A DNA stretch of 64,000 bases from Cristatella mucedo (lineage: Eukaryota > Bryozoa > Phylactolaemata > Cristatellidae): positions 867,501 to 931,500 of the forward strand of contig WPIO01000100.1 of assembly GCA_009760855.2 (NCBI GenBank), read 5' to 3'. Position numbers and translations under genes: made by a program. Of the stretch, positions 1-11,232 are shown in pieces. Numbering within the stretch: position 1 is the first letter of the stretch; every line of letters begins with the position of its first letter. Under the pieces are notes generated by a model that ran no database searches, had not been told where the DNA came from, and saw nothing but the letters and a program-made list of their open reading frames with translations.

Positions 1-740
1 GTCTCTCGGCCAACGTTTTGCTTTGGGTCGAGAGCTAAAATTCGGGGTTACGAGACAGCTTTCTTTCGAGACGTCTTGAAGGTAAGAATTATATCTCCAG
101 GACAATGGACCCTGCATGCCCTGCAAGCCCCTCTCGTCCCGGACAGTGCACCTGCTCAACCATCTAACCTAGAAGATGATATCTTCAAAGAGTTCAAGTT
201 TATGAACGTACTCCACACCTTCCGTCGAACACAAACCCCGTTCTGCGGCCCATGAACCTAGGCAGGTGAGCCGTGATGGCACACTAGGTAAGGCGGCTGC
301 TTTCACGACCTCGGGACCGAGGTCGTGGGTTCGATTCCTGTGGTGGGCGATCCTTTATCGCCACTGCAAGCGGTGGTGCTGGCCGTAAAGTCTCTTCTGT
401 CGCTACACAACAAAGAGGCTGTTTAATCAGCTAGAATTTATTTATTTTATTTATTTAGGTGATTTCCAGTTTCAAGAAGCTCTCCACCAAGCACCTGTTC
501 CGCTGCTGCTTTTAGGTGATGGAGAGTACAAACCTCACCATTCGAGAGTTGACATGACAGCTCTTGAAGGACCGCTATGACATCGTGATATGCCTCCGAA
601 TAAGCGATGGCCTGGCAGGGTGCTACTAAGAGGACATCAACCTCTGCGTGGAAGAGGCTGTGACCAGAGAATGTGTCAGAAACGGACTTTGAAAGATTCA
701 AATCCGAAGCGTGGTGGAGGAAATTGTATCACTTTGTTTA
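1..740 (+). mobile_element. Tigger/pogo-like DNA transposon, 5'-cut by window edge, interrupted by a SINE
   Basis: The sequence matches the copy at 5,915-7,262 over nearly its whole length, from the CTCTCGGCC region just inside the 5' end to the TTGTATCACT segment. Its reading frame is broken, but the DDE-transposase remnant with the VPD(S/N)APAQP motif is visible around 140-165. It is interrupted at 270-456 by SINE-1, with AGGTGA on both sides. After about 740 the transposon sequence stops and a LINE-A fragment follows, so the 3' part and terminal inverted repeat are missing. It is a decayed, non-functional copy. The family assignment rests on the better-preserved second copy. Confidence 0.75.
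270..456 (+). mobile_element. SINE-1 copy (tRNA-derived), nested in Tigger copy
   Basis: The tRNA-related head has an A-box-like segment (TGGCACACTAGGTAAGGC) and a good B box (GGTTCGATTCC near 330). The family body follows (CTGCAAGCGGTGGTG...), then the conserved end GAGGCTGTTTAATCAGCTA and a T/A-rich tail (TTTATTTATTTTATTTATTT). AGGTGA flanks it at 264-269 and 457-462. The Tigger copy at 6,217-6,222 has a single AGGTGA, which is the empty site. Other copies lie at 19.3, 32.0, 53.6, 53.8 and 63.4 kb. Confidence 0.88.
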
Positions 741-762
741 AATTTGAATTCACTTCTGACTT

Positions 763-1160
763 TCTTACATTTAAAAAAAAGAGCTGAAAATGCACCTGTT
801 TCTCACACCTTCTAGCGGGTCCTTTGGTTTCTCCTTTGTGGGCTTATGAGTGCTGACACTGTGCATGCTAACGCTAAGCACATTTACATGCTGACATTTC
901 ACATGTTACCACTCTCTTGCCGCTGGATAGTTGGTTGTCGATAACTAGTTAATTTGAGCCAATCAATAACCATTGAGTGCTGACACTGTGCATGCTAACA
1001 CTAAGCACATTTACATGCTGAAATTTCTCATGTTACCTCTAACCAAATTATGCTTGCTGAAATGTAGCTTTTGCCGCTAATAATTCGATCATGCTTCCTT
1101 TATAGCACATGTAAAGTGCCTAGAAAGAGATACAAGTCTGTAAGGGTTCTCCACAATCGT
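763..1160 (+). mobile_element. LINE-A 3' end fragment with internal duplication
   Basis: It begins with the LINE-A C-terminal codons (ACATTTAAAAAAAAGAGCTG, then CACCTGTTTCT) and continues into the 3' UTR (GTGCTGACACTGTGCATGCT). The UTR block occurs twice, at about 846 and 974, roughly 128 bp apart, each followed by ACATTTACATGCTGA. It ends in the family's GTAAAGTGCCTAGAAAGAGA segment but lacks a clean (ATT)n tail. Confidence 0.75.
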
Positions 1161-1917
1161 ATTCTAATCATTCTTCTCATTTCTTCTCTACCATTGGCTC
1201 CCTTAAATTTTTCTGCTACTTCTCAACTCTTTACTCGCTTTAAAATTTTACGCACACTTTTCTCTCTATACTCTCTATATTATACCCCAAACTTTATTCT
1301 TACGCTTTTCTGTCTATATTTTCTATATTTTCCGTCTCTTTATTTGAAAGCTCACTCAGGCAAAGTATGTACCTGCTTAACTATATGCGAGCCCCTTTGG
1401 GGTTACTCAATACCAGCAGAGCTCATCTATGATAACAATCAGTAGCAAACGATTGCAGCGAGAAATTATCTCTTTTAGCACTTACATACACTCGAACGGG
1501 TGGTAGCAGTATTGTGGCAAGACCTTTCTCTCACCCAGTAAAGACGCGAGAGTTGAAGCAAGCGGACTAGTGTTGCTGCCTTACTGAGCCCCAAATGCAC
1601 AGCAGCCATCGGACGATCGCAGACGTCACCGAGTACCCCGTAAAACTTCTTACAGTGAAATAACAGGTGATGCAGTTGACAGAAAAGTGACCTTCGTGGA
1701 GATTCATTTCATGTAAGAGCATGAATGCACCATAACCTAGACTAGAAAAGCAGATACTGAATCATACCACAAAGCCTATTAGAAGTAACCACGGCAATCG
1801 GAGGCTTGCGTAACTGAAGAACAGCATGACATGACCGTAGTACGAGTTACAGGAATTCGGAAGTCATAGGTTCAACTCCTGAGGACGATAAAGCATATCC
1901 TACATTTTGCATTTAAA
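1161..1917. other. No recognisable gene
   Basis: T/C-rich AT-biased sequence (1,160-1,340), then unremarkable DNA. A 124-codon open frame at 1,071-1,445 has no recognisable domain and starts inside the LINE-A fragment. Around 1,860-1,885 there is a B-box-like GGTTCAACTCC that may be a very old tRNA-derived SINE head, too weak to call. Confidence 0.5.
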
Positions 1918-2062
1918 GTAATAATGATGGGAAGTGTGCACAGCGCTCTAACAGAGCTCAATCTCTGTATAGGCACTTTAAATCAATTTGAACGATAGCA
2001 TGTCAATAATGTAGTGATATACAGAGTGATATACAGAGTGATATACACACAGTGATATACAG
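1918..2062 (-). repeat. LINE-A-type tail remnant plus short GTGATATACAGA tandem repeat
   Basis: On the minus strand, 1,930-1,990 reads as the family's 3' end (plus strand GAGCTCAATCTCTGTATAGGCACTTTA). It is followed at about 2,014-2,060 by four imperfect copies of a 12-14 bp unit (GTGATATACAGA). Confidence 0.55.
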
Positions 2063-2089
2063 TCTCAGCACGAAAAGGCGGGTAAAGAA

Positions 2090-2528
2090 CATGGCGCACG
2101 GACCGAGCAAGTGCTCAGAGAGAAATCAGTTTCAGCCTCTTCGCGCCCTCAGGTCCTGTGTGGACAATAAATTAGCTGTCCCATTCCCCCACTTAAAGAC
2201 CGTTGGCGACAGAAGCTTCAGCTCTGCAGGTCCTAGACTGTGGAACTCACTTCCACAATTCTTACGCAACGACAACTACTCTTCTACTGCCGACTATGGC
2301 ACATCCTTTTCAGCGGTCCTGAGCTGCTACTTCCATGCTACTCACTACCTCAACTGCTCTCCTGACTCTGCTATGCTTCCCACTTTCTCTTTGTTGCGTG
2401 AGACGAAGTCTGTTGGCTACCGAATGCGTACCGAAAGCCGCTTAGGCTGTGAGTGCACAATACAAAAATCTCCTGCGTAACACCCACATGGTCTTTATGA
2501 CTTTGTGGAGTTACAGACGGAGATACAA
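2090..2528 (+). mobile_element. LINE-B 3' end fragment
   Basis: It encodes a remnant of the reverse-transcriptase polyprotein C-terminus (VDNKLAVPF, VGDRSFSSAGPRLWNSLPQ at about 2,160-2,265). The family 3' UTR follows (TTGTTGCGTGAGACGAAGTC; ACCGAAAGCCGCTTAGGCT), ending at GAGTTACAGACGGAGATACAA. The same 3' end occurs at 7.6-8.06, 23.0-23.2 and 43.2-43.5 kb (+), and reversed at 24.8, 28.75 and 41.05 kb. Confidence 0.82.
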
Positions 2529-2529
2529 G

Positions 2530-3040
2530 GGTGGTCTCTCGGTGAACTCAATTTCTTTCTATGCAGTTTGCATATGCTGCAAAGGAAGCACGATCGAATG
2601 GTTTTTCTTATCATGCACAACGTCAACAAGCATAAGATAGTCAGAGGTGACATGCACAGGGTCAACATGCAACTCGCCAAATGCTGCGATAAGCAAATGC
2701 GTTGCTAGCTTCTTTCGAAATGTTGATAAATCGGGGGCTGTCGTGACATCAGTCGGTAATGAGCTCTGGACTGTGGGAGAATACCAACTGAAGGCACGGT
2801 CTCCAAAGTGTTTTGCGTATGTTGTTAGAGGCACGGCTGTACGACGTGAGTCAGGAGAGCTTACCGTACGATGGTAAGCCTGATTAGGAAACGTTCCTCA
2901 TTGGTAGGCCAGAGCTAGATGACGAGGAGATCTAAAAGGGAGCAGCGGAATCTGGATGATGGTACGCTGCCAGATGGGCAGCTGGTGCAGTCGATGAGAT
3001 TCGGCGCTGTTCGGCAGTTGCGGCGTAAGCGCCTTATCGA
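2530..3040 (-). mobile_element. LINE-A C-terminal and 3' UTR fragment
   Basis: The minus-strand frame at 2,559-2,834 contains FGDRAFS, SSLPTDVTTAPDLSTF and ATHLLIAAF, matching the LINE-A C-terminus in the copies at 33.1 and 38.7 kb. The plus strand shows the reversed 3' UTR (TGCTGCAAAGGAAGCACGATCGAATGG, given here in parts, at about 2,573-2,600). Similarity fades by about 3,040 near the tryptophan-leucine-proline motif region. Confidence 0.78.
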
Positions 3041-5385
3041 GCAGGTGTAAAGAATTACACGTGACGAGTTATAGAAGATGGGATGTAATCAATGTGAACC
3101 AGCATTGCCGCAATATCCTTGTCTAAGCAGGCCCGAATTGCTGCAATGCTAGTTATCTAAAAGTGCTTACACCCCAATAAGAATAGAGACCTGCTGTAGT
3201 GTTACCATTTTTTATGAGTCGTCGAGCAAAAGCTAGGACAGAATCTACGTGTAAGGATATACTTATAATGTTAGCTATGCAGACAGGCATCCAATCTGTG
3301 CATCTCAGAAAAGAAACAGCAGGTATATTGTCTAAAGATCCAGCAGTCATCCTGGACTGAGAGGCGAACTTCGGCAAGATAACGTCGCTCGCGATCTCAA
3401 GGTAGGCTTGATGGTGGGCATTGAGGGAAAAACCAGAAACGGATTTCGAAGGTTCAAGTTGTTTGGCTAACGTTGATGTAGACTGAACTATCCTATCTAT
3501 CTTGCTATAAAAAGCTTGACAAACATAATACTATGTCAACGCAAGGATCGCTAGGTTAGATATGATCTTGTAGAGGTCAATGAGGAATGTCTAGTGATGG
3601 CCGAGGGGTGAGGAATTATACCCCGCCCCTATAGGATTTATCTCCCTCTTAGCACATTTATTGCTATTTCTCAAATACTAATGGAACGGTCGGCATAACA
3701 ATAGCACAAACAACAAGGAAAACATGATCTATCTTTTGATGTAACCATAGTTGTCATGTTGACCCTGTGATGACCTGCAAAAGTCAAGGTCACACTTTCC
3801 TTGATTTAAAAATGGCTTTTTGGGGGGGGGGGAAATAATAGAAACTACACCAGGCACTGTAGAAATAACTTAAAAGATGGTAGGACTCTTAATTTTGAGC
3901 TCCATCGCATATAAAGAAATATTATTCGACATGTCCAACTTACCAAGCATCTGCAAGTATCAAGTTATAGAACTTATAGGACGTCTTGCTATACATACGA
4001 GGTTGATGATCGTGATGAGATTGGGGGAGGCTGGAAGTCAATTGAAGAAAATTCGTCGTCTACGTCAGCAGTATTAGATTGAGCATCTGAGATTCCAGTA
4101 AGTTTGCATAAATACTACACTTGGTCTTAACTAGAATGGGTCCATAAGATCTCTAATTATGGCATATGACATTCTCAGTCCTGATCATTTGAATAGTTCC
4201 TCGAGCTTGCACTAAGCAGCGTCAGCTGCTTAATTGTCTGCAGTTGAAAATCGGCCATCTGGGCGAGGTCGTATCATGTGCTTGATCAACGGAGCGAAAT
4301 AACCTAGAAAATCAGCCTTTATCTTGTCGCAGCATTGAACCACTGAGGCAGGTCGGATGGTGCAGAAAGACAATATCGGGAACGGTATCGACGTCAAGCG
4401 TCTGCACATATCGGAATTCGTACATGATATAATACCGACAAAGATTCAAATTGCAGCCCAAATAAAACATGGATTCGGTGAGTGGAACTTTGCAGTAAAC
4501 ATAGCAATTGACAGCATGCACTCGACGGAGAGTATTCGATCGAGCTGCCTTTTGGTGCGCGTCCAGATAGATATGCACTAGAGCTACGAGAGAAAACTAT
4601 TTGAAAAATACAAGAAATCTAGCGCATAGCGCGGGTCAGTTGGATCATCGAAAGTAGTGCTAAAATACTCTACCGCGTGGAAGGGATGATCTCTGGAGCA
4701 CGGAAATCGAAGTGAGGTCACGCCCTGGGATAGAGGTATACAGCCTCAGCAGCTTGCTTCTGCAAAGACTTAACACGAGATATTCGAAAGACTGCTTCTA
4801 GGCGACGGCAAATGGCCATCGGTTGAGGCGAAACCAAGTGAAAATGACTCTCTGCAGCCATTTTTAATTGACTTCGGGTGGTCGATGAAAGAAGAAACCG
4901 TTTCGCCCACGGGAAGCTCGTTGCATGGACGACGCCCCGCTTTGGTAGCTGCGAGTCTGAAACCAACATAGTCTTTTTCTCACTCTTTCAGAGAGTGCGG
5001 TCTGACAGAGCGAATGGCTTGTCACATTGCTTTCATCGTTCGTGATTATTTGCTTAGCTATACTCTAAGCAGTTCTTTGCACAGGTAATCATGTGAATCA
5101 CTTGGTATCACATTGCCATCCTAGACCATTCCTCTCACATTTTCTTTTATCTACCAACCATTTTCTAAATGTCTAACCTTCGTTATTGCAGATTTCTCGA
5201 GTTCCTCTCCAGAAGAGGCGCGAGTGACAGAGCGTTATTGACTGCAAACAGACTAAAATTCTCGTTCATGACCCTGACACAGAGAAATAAAGTCCTGCCT
5301 GTCAGAACCAGAACGATAAATAAAACGCCGAATTATTGCTTGCCAACTCTGAGCGGTTTCACTGTCTGATTACTACTTGTTAAGC
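3041..5385. other. No recognisable gene
   Basis: Mixed-composition DNA with only short open frames (up to 88 codons) on both strands and no domain I recognise. A G10 run sits at about 3,822. I see no transposon ends, tRNA or splice-supported exons. Confidence 0.5.
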
Positions 5386-5821
5386 CAATATTTGTCTAAA
5401 TGTTCTTGAAAAAATTGAACATAATCATGCTCCAATGAAACAACCTCTGACTAAATTAATGGTTGAATCGCAGCTCGCAAGGTCCCTTGAGACATTTTCC
5501 GAGGCTGTGTACGAAGTGGCCGAGACAGTCAGGTCTAATCTACAGAGAGCTGATCTCTCAAAGACCTGATACTTGGATACTTCCTTGTCGATCTTCTCTC
5601 ACTGGAAAAGCCCAGCCCAGCTATAACTCAGATTTTCAATGCAGCCGGTCTGGATCGAGGGATATTTTCAAAGTCTTTCAAATCGGCAAAGTCATTCAAA
5701 CGACATTTTAAAAGCCTTTACTGGATTCAAAAGTCAAAAATTATTATAGATTTTTTTATTATATTAATACATAGTGTTTAATATATGAACAGGTTTATTA
5801 AAATGTTACTAAAGATATATG
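5386..5821 (+). other. Weak LINE-linker-like segment, then AT-rich DNA
   Basis: One frame reads VLEKIEHNHAPMKQPLTK at about 5,402-5,455, which resembles the 'HAPLK' linker between endonuclease and reverse transcriptase in jockey-type LINEs. It cannot be tied to LINE-A or LINE-B here. From 5,745 the sequence is AT-rich with no gene. Confidence 0.25.
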
Positions 5822-5888
5822 TACATTAACCGATGGAGCCTTGCCCTGCAGGCCGTGGATGCTACCACGACTTCCGGTTCAGGAACAG
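5822..5888 (+). repeat. Short dispersed repeat (family D), copy 1
   Basis: The segment GGAGCCTTGCCCTGCAGGCC...GACTTCCGGTTCAGGAA matches 28,312-28,374 (GGAGCCCTGCCCTACCGGGG...GACTTCAGGTTCAGGAT). Both copies lie next to AT-rich DNA. The origin is unknown. Confidence 0.5.
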
Positions 5889-5914
5889 GGACTACATGGC
5901 ATATACAGTGGATA

Positions 5915-7262
5915 CAGTGGTGTGTTGACTTCCGAGTGTCCCAACTAACGAGTTTTTTGAGATACTTTCTGTCTCTCGGCCGATATTTTGCTTTGTGCCG
6001 AGACCTAAAAGTCGGAGTTACTAGCCAGCTTTGGTCCTGTTGGTAAGAGATATATCTCCAGGAAAAAACCTAACCCTGCAAGCCCCTCTCGTCCCGGACA
6101 ATGCACCTGCTCAACCACCTAACCTAGAAGATGATATCTTTGAAGAGTTGAAGCTTATAAAGGCTATCTACCTTCCATCAAACAAAACCCCTATCCTGCA
6201 GCCCATAAACCTAGGCAGGTGATTTCTAGTTTCAAGAAGCTCTCCACCAAGCACCTGTTCCGCCGAAGCTTTCAGGTGAAAGAAAGCACACACCTCACCA
6301 TTCGAAAGTTCTTGAAGGACCGCTATGACATCGTGATATGCCTCCGAATAATCAATAAGGCCTGGAAGTTTGTTACAAAGAGGACATCGACCTCTGCGTG
6401 GAAGAAGCTGTGACCCAAGGTTGTGTCAGAAACGGAAACTTTGAAAGACTCGAATCCGAAGCGGCAGCGGCGGCGGAGGAGATTGTATCACTTGGCCATT
6501 GTTCGTGGGCCTGGACGTGGATGCGGAGGATATTGTATCACTTGGCCATTGTTCGTGGGCCTGGACGTGAATGAGGATGACATCAATGAGCTCATCGAGG
6601 CGTCCTCCGAGGAACTGATAATGGAGGAGCTAAAGGAGATACAGACGCAGCAGCACATGGAGCTTTTGTAGGAAATAGCTGACGGATGAGTATGTCTCTT
6701 TAAGAGAGATAAATTAAATGCTGGGGATGTGGGAGTAACTTTCAGGCTTTATTCAAAAGAAGCACCCAGAAAAAGTTTCAACTGAGCGTGCGATAGAGCT
6801 ATTTAATGACGCTCGCCTAACTCACGCCACATTCTGAAAGTGGGGATGAAGCAGACCTTATTGGACAAGGTTTTATCAAAAACCCCTGCAGATGAAAGTG
6901 AGACAAACGTGGCGGAAGGGGCAAAAATTTGGCGAGCAAGATTCAGGTATTCATTTCAGCCTCTCTCTTCCAACTTTGTAAGCATGTTTAAGTCATCTGA
7001 CTTCCAAGGTAAAGCTGTACCGTTACGCAATAAAACCGTTTATTGAAGAAAACTCTATTGTGTTCTTAAATAATAATATATATTTATAATTAACTTTTAA
7101 ATTTAAAATATGTGACAAAACGCGCACAGTTTGACGTGGGTTTGGAAAGGATTAATGGCATTTCATTTCATTAAAGTAAGGAAAATGGATTTGGCATACG
7201 ATTAATTTGAGTTACGAGCTCCGTCACGGAACGAATTAAACTCGTAAGCCAAGGTACCACTG
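5915..7262 (+). mobile_element. Tigger/pogo-like DNA transposon, decayed
   Basis: The terminal inverted repeats are recognisable. The left end CAGTGGTGTGTTGACTTCC (after TA at 5,913-5,914) pairs with the right end, whose reverse complement is CAGTGGTACCTTGGCTTACG (ends 7,262). Between them, broken frames encode a DDE-superfamily transposase. VPDNAPAQPP and LPSNKTPILQPINLG (about 6,080-6,220) match the catalytic DN and LQPLD-type motifs of pogo/Tigger. These are followed by SSFKKLSTKHLFRRSFQV and KAWKFVTKRTSTSAWKKL. The C-terminal part VLSKTPADESETNVAE (about 6,870-6,920) is also family-like. At about 1.35 kb it lacks the N-terminal DNA-binding half, so it is an internally deleted, inactive copy. 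A roughly 50-bp tandem duplication lies at 6,482-6,578. Confidence 0.85.
6482..6578 (+). repeat. 50-bp tandem duplication inside Tigger copy
   Basis: ATTGTATCACTTGGCCATTG and the following bases through CTGGACGTG occur at 6,482 and again at 6,532, nearly identical. The first Tigger copy (about 730) contains one ATTGTATCACTT, so the duplication is specific to this copy or was lost there. Confidence 0.8.
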
Positions 7263-7349
7263 AATATTTATTATATATTTACAGCAGGAATTATTATTAT
7301 TATAGCTGTTAGCCATAGCGTTTGACCCCTGTTTAAGACGAGGGCACTC

Positions 7350-8064
7350 CAACAAAGTGGCTTGCTGAAAATCCAACTAGCTCCCTCTCTCCATCATCGG
7401 CTGGACTTGCAATTCCGTTTTTGCTGTGCCACCGAAAAGGCAATGCAGCCTTTGCAGGAGAATATGGCTTTGGCTGGTAGGCCAGCCAAAAAATTTCAAA
7501 CTTTCAGCCGTGATTCTAGAGTGCTAGGAGGAGAGGAGCTGCGACGGCTCCCTGTTGATCAGCGGATACAGGTCAAAGTTCTCACGCAGACCCACAAGGG
7601 CCACCGTGCCTTAGCTTCGTCGTGTCTAGTTGAAATGCTGCAACATCTTCAGCCTCCTTTCGCCATTGGGTCGTCCATGGACAATACATAAGCTGTTCCC
7701 TACATACGCTTAAAAGAACCGTTTATCGACAGAAGATGTTGCTCTGCAGGCTTAAGACTGTAAAACTCACTACCGCAAGACATTCTTTCGTAATGACTTT
7801 TACGGTCCTGCTGCCGACTATGGCATATCTTTTCCAGCCATTCTGAGTGCTATTTCCATGCTTATCACAACTTCAAATGCTGTCCTGACTTAGCAATGCT
7901 TCTCACTTTTTCTTTCTTGCGTGAGATAAAGTCTGTTGTCTACCACGTGTGTACCTAAAGCCGCTAAGGCTTTGGATAAGGTGTAGGAAGTTCGCCTTCA
8001 TAGCACCCACTTATTCTTTGTGACTTTGTTGAGTTACAGTTGAAGATAAATGAGTTTTCTAGCA
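7350..8064 (+). mobile_element. LINE-B 3' half fragment
   Basis: The frame at 7,362-7,691 ends with RLPVDQRIQVKVLTQTHKG and LQHLQPPFAIGSSMDN, the C-terminal segment of LINE-B. The family 3' UTR follows (GACAGAAGATGTTGCTCTGC; CTTGCGTGAGATAAAGTCTG; TGTTGAGTTACAGTTGAAGA) and stops at about 8,060. It is a 5'-truncated, decayed copy. Confidence 0.75.
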
Positions 8065-9500
8065 TTTGGATAATATAAGACATCACGACCTTTGGTTGTG
8101 ATCGGCACTATTTGAACGCCCAGCCAGTGAGCTGAGATCTACGTAAATAAGCACTGCCGCGAGAGCCTATTTCAAGGCTTCCTTCAAATGCCGGCACGGT
8201 GATCCTTTATGACATGCAATGAACTACTAAGAGCTCAGTGCAAATACTTAAGATGCGGTATAGAGCGCTTCCAGCCTTTGTGCACAACTAGCATTTAAAG
8301 TTAAAAGCTGAAGGTCAATACTGATTCAATAGCCCCATTTATGTGGCGGCAGAAGAGCCTTAGCGGCCTTCACTGCCTACTTCGCCTACTTCGGGAGGGA
8401 TTAGCATCCGTCATTTTGGGAATGAACGAAAAACGTAGAAAAAAGCGATGGCAACTTGTATCTCAGGATAGGCTGAGGCCATTTAAGATTGGCAACCGCA
8501 TTGAGTATGACAACCGCATTGAGTAACCTTCCACGTAATCGTAATTGTGGCGCGAGCTTAAATTGATGCCGAGAGCGAGCAATGTTAAACATTAAGTCTA
8601 TTAAGCAGGGTAACCACACGCCAACATCTACAGCCTGGACGCCGTTGCCTATAAGTAACAGTTCAGCTCATGACCACGCGAAAATTTTGCCTGCAGCCAG
8701 CGTTGAAAACACGGGTACATTTGTTTTCCATGCTTGGCCTCAGCGCTTTCATAATCTTGTACACCTGTCAAAAGCTCCCCGTCTTTCGTCCACGTAGCAT
8801 GTAACCGCGCATGGGTTCGAGAACAATTACTCGGAGCCTAAGGCAGGCGAAGCGGCAGTGAAACGGCGGCATTCGCTAGATTAGCAAATCGGAACCAAAT
8901 TACGTTGCAATCCACGGTAAGACGGCATAGAAATGTACCCCGCGAGTTTTAGGCAGCCAGCGGTGCCCTGGCGTTTAAGCTAGACAGCCAGTGGTGCGGC
9001 CTAGACCTCGCGTCTGGTGCAGTAATAGCTTCCACATTTGCTCTAGTTCGGCATCGCAGCAGCGTCAATGCGCATATTGACGCATATTGTCATAATCAAT
9101 AAGCTATCGGAACTGAATTACGTAAACCATATATCGAAAGCTAAAACGAAGAAGCTGCGTCTATAGAGCCACCGTAAAACCAAATGGTTTACTAGTTTCA
9201 AGTAACTGGAGCGCCTCTTTACAAAAAAATGGGTCTGCTTACGCTAAGCTAAGCCCCGGAAAGAGGCTGTCTATGCGATGCCAATCTTTCAGAGACGGTC
9301 AATTAGGCCCATTCAAGGTCAAGGTTTAGCGCGTGTCAAAATTTGGCTTTGCCACCACAGCTCTTTTGGTAGAAATAGCACAAGTGATTAACTTTCTAAC
9401 ATTTCCATATAAATACGGTGGCTCTTTTTAGCACTGGTAGAGGCGGCGCGTGGTTTTCTTGGATGCCTCAGAGCACTGAATCTCTATAGCCTAGTCCAGA
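8065..9500. other. No recognisable gene
   Basis: Short open frames only (up to 72 codons). A small direct repeat, ACCGCATTGAGTA, occurs twice at about 8,497-8,525. No coding domain, RNA gene or transposon end is recognised. Confidence 0.5.
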
Positions 9501-9501
9501 G

Positions 9502-9672
<171 letters not shown>

Positions 9673-9941
9673 TAAAAACACACCTATTTAGGACAGCATT
9701 TAGTGGGTCCCTGTGATTCGTCCTTCACGTGCTTATGCGTGCTGACACTGTGCATGCTGCCACTAACCACATTTGCATGCTGACGGTGTGCATGTCACCC
9801 CTAACCATGTTATTCATTTTGTTTGTTTATCAAGCATGATATTACTCACCATTCACTTGCATTTCCCTTTGCAGCAAATGTAAAGCGCCTAGAGAGAGAT
9901 TGAGTTCTCTGAGGGCGCTTTATCAAGTGCATTATTATTAC
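9673..9941 (+). mobile_element. LINE-A 3' end inserted in GACA microsatellite
   Basis: It starts at CTTAAAAACACACCTATTTAG (equivalent to 33,425 in the longer copy). It contains the full 3' UTR and terminal stem-loop (AAGCGCCTAGAGAGAGATTG...GGGCGCTTTATC) and ends in ATTATTATTA. GACA repeat flanks both sides. It is a 5'-truncated insertion of about 270 bp. Confidence 0.9.
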
Positions 9942-10055
9942 AGACAGACAGGCAGGCAGAGACAGAGACAGACAGAGACAGAGAAAGCAAGAGACAGAGA
10001 AAGACAGAGAGACGGAGACAGAGAGAGACAGAGGGTGAGAAAGAGATAGAGAGAG
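9942..10055. repeat. Imperfect CAGA/GA microsatellite
   Basis: Continuation of the GACA/GA array beyond the LINE-A insertion, with more interruptions (CAGG, AAAG, GGTGAG). Confidence 0.9.
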
Positions 10056-11009
10056 CCCACGAGTGACATAATTAGCTAGTAATATATAGGGGGGTATAAG
10101 AAAAAATTATAAACACTATATATACTAAAATTGTTCGCTTGCGTGCTTGTGTGTGCGTGTGCACATCGGTCAAGCGACAGAGACTAAGTGGACTACGCTG
10201 GAAAGTTCCCTACAGCTCACCCTCACCCTAAACCACAGTGGTTTTCCGTAATTCTAAAAGAATAAATGGCGGAGTATGTCGAGGAATTAAGAACCATAAC
10301 GCTAGCACCTTATAGCTGTTGGAAAGAAGGTATCGTCGAAAGCAGGCAATGTATCACTGTAGAGCAAGAATTGCAGACATCACTTGCACACTTTGGATCT
10401 GAGGAAAAGCTTCTTTCGCCAACAGCTTTTGTAAACGAACGGAAGGAGAATGATGATTTAATCTTACGAAGTAATTGCAAAGTAAGCGTGAATATAACCG
10501 AGCTAGCGTATTCTAACGACAATATTTAAGCAAACATGGTCAGTGAAGATATTATCTTGTTACTAAATATTTCTATAATAAGTGCGTGTATTAAAAATAT
10601 TCACAAAGGACGAGTCATTACCACAAATGCGCTGCAGCGGCTTCTCAGTAAAAGCCCTCAGGATGCAAACGCAGCGCTCGTAGCTGTGAAATTCTCCGCT
10701 GATGCGCGGCAAATACAGGCAGCAATGCTTGCTCGATACACGTCGATTTCTGCAAGTTAACGGAGTGCGGTAGCAACAGTGACCACACCTTAATCTATTG
10801 ATCACCAGACACCTTAATCTATTGATTCCAACTGGCAGCAGCGGCTTCTGTGCTAATGCCCTTATGACGCAACCCAGCATTCGAAGCCGCGCTAGTCCTT
10901 GCCGGCGCGTGACTTACATCAGCGAAGTTGAAATAAGGTTAGCTACTTGTGGAGGCAGCACCGATATAAGCTGTTAGGCCGGCAGTAACGGCTGAATCCG
11001 TGCACAATT
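10056..11009. other. No clear gene; possible very old LINE-B fragment on minus strand
   Basis: On the minus strand, 10,310-10,480 reads AVGERSFSSDPKCASDV, which resembles the LINE-B TVGDRSFSSAGP segment. The match is short. A 16-bp direct repeat ACCTTAATCTATTGAT occurs at 10,789 and 10,810. Open frames of 87 and 105 codons have no other recognisable content. Confidence 0.35.
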
Positions 11010-11180
11010 TGAGTATGTATATTATATATTATATACTATTTAATATTATATATAATATATATATATGTATATAATTTATACACTTAATCTATGTTATTAT
11101 ATTATATAATGTATTATTATATAATATGCATGCATGTATAATATATATATATATATGTATAATATATAATATATATATAC

Positions 11181-11214
<34 letters not shown>

Positions 11215-11232
11215 CGTTATATAATATACGTG
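11010..11232. repeat. AT-rich (TATA)n low-complexity tract
   Basis: Over 200 bp of almost pure A/T with many self-complementary TATATA runs, such as (TA)n at about 11,185-11,212. It is likely able to form cruciforms or unwind. Confidence 0.9.

Noticed and set aside
10266-10529. 87-codon plus-strand gene
   Set aside because: The opposite strand resembles the LINE-B C-terminus, so the plus frame is probably a shadow of an old LINE fragment.
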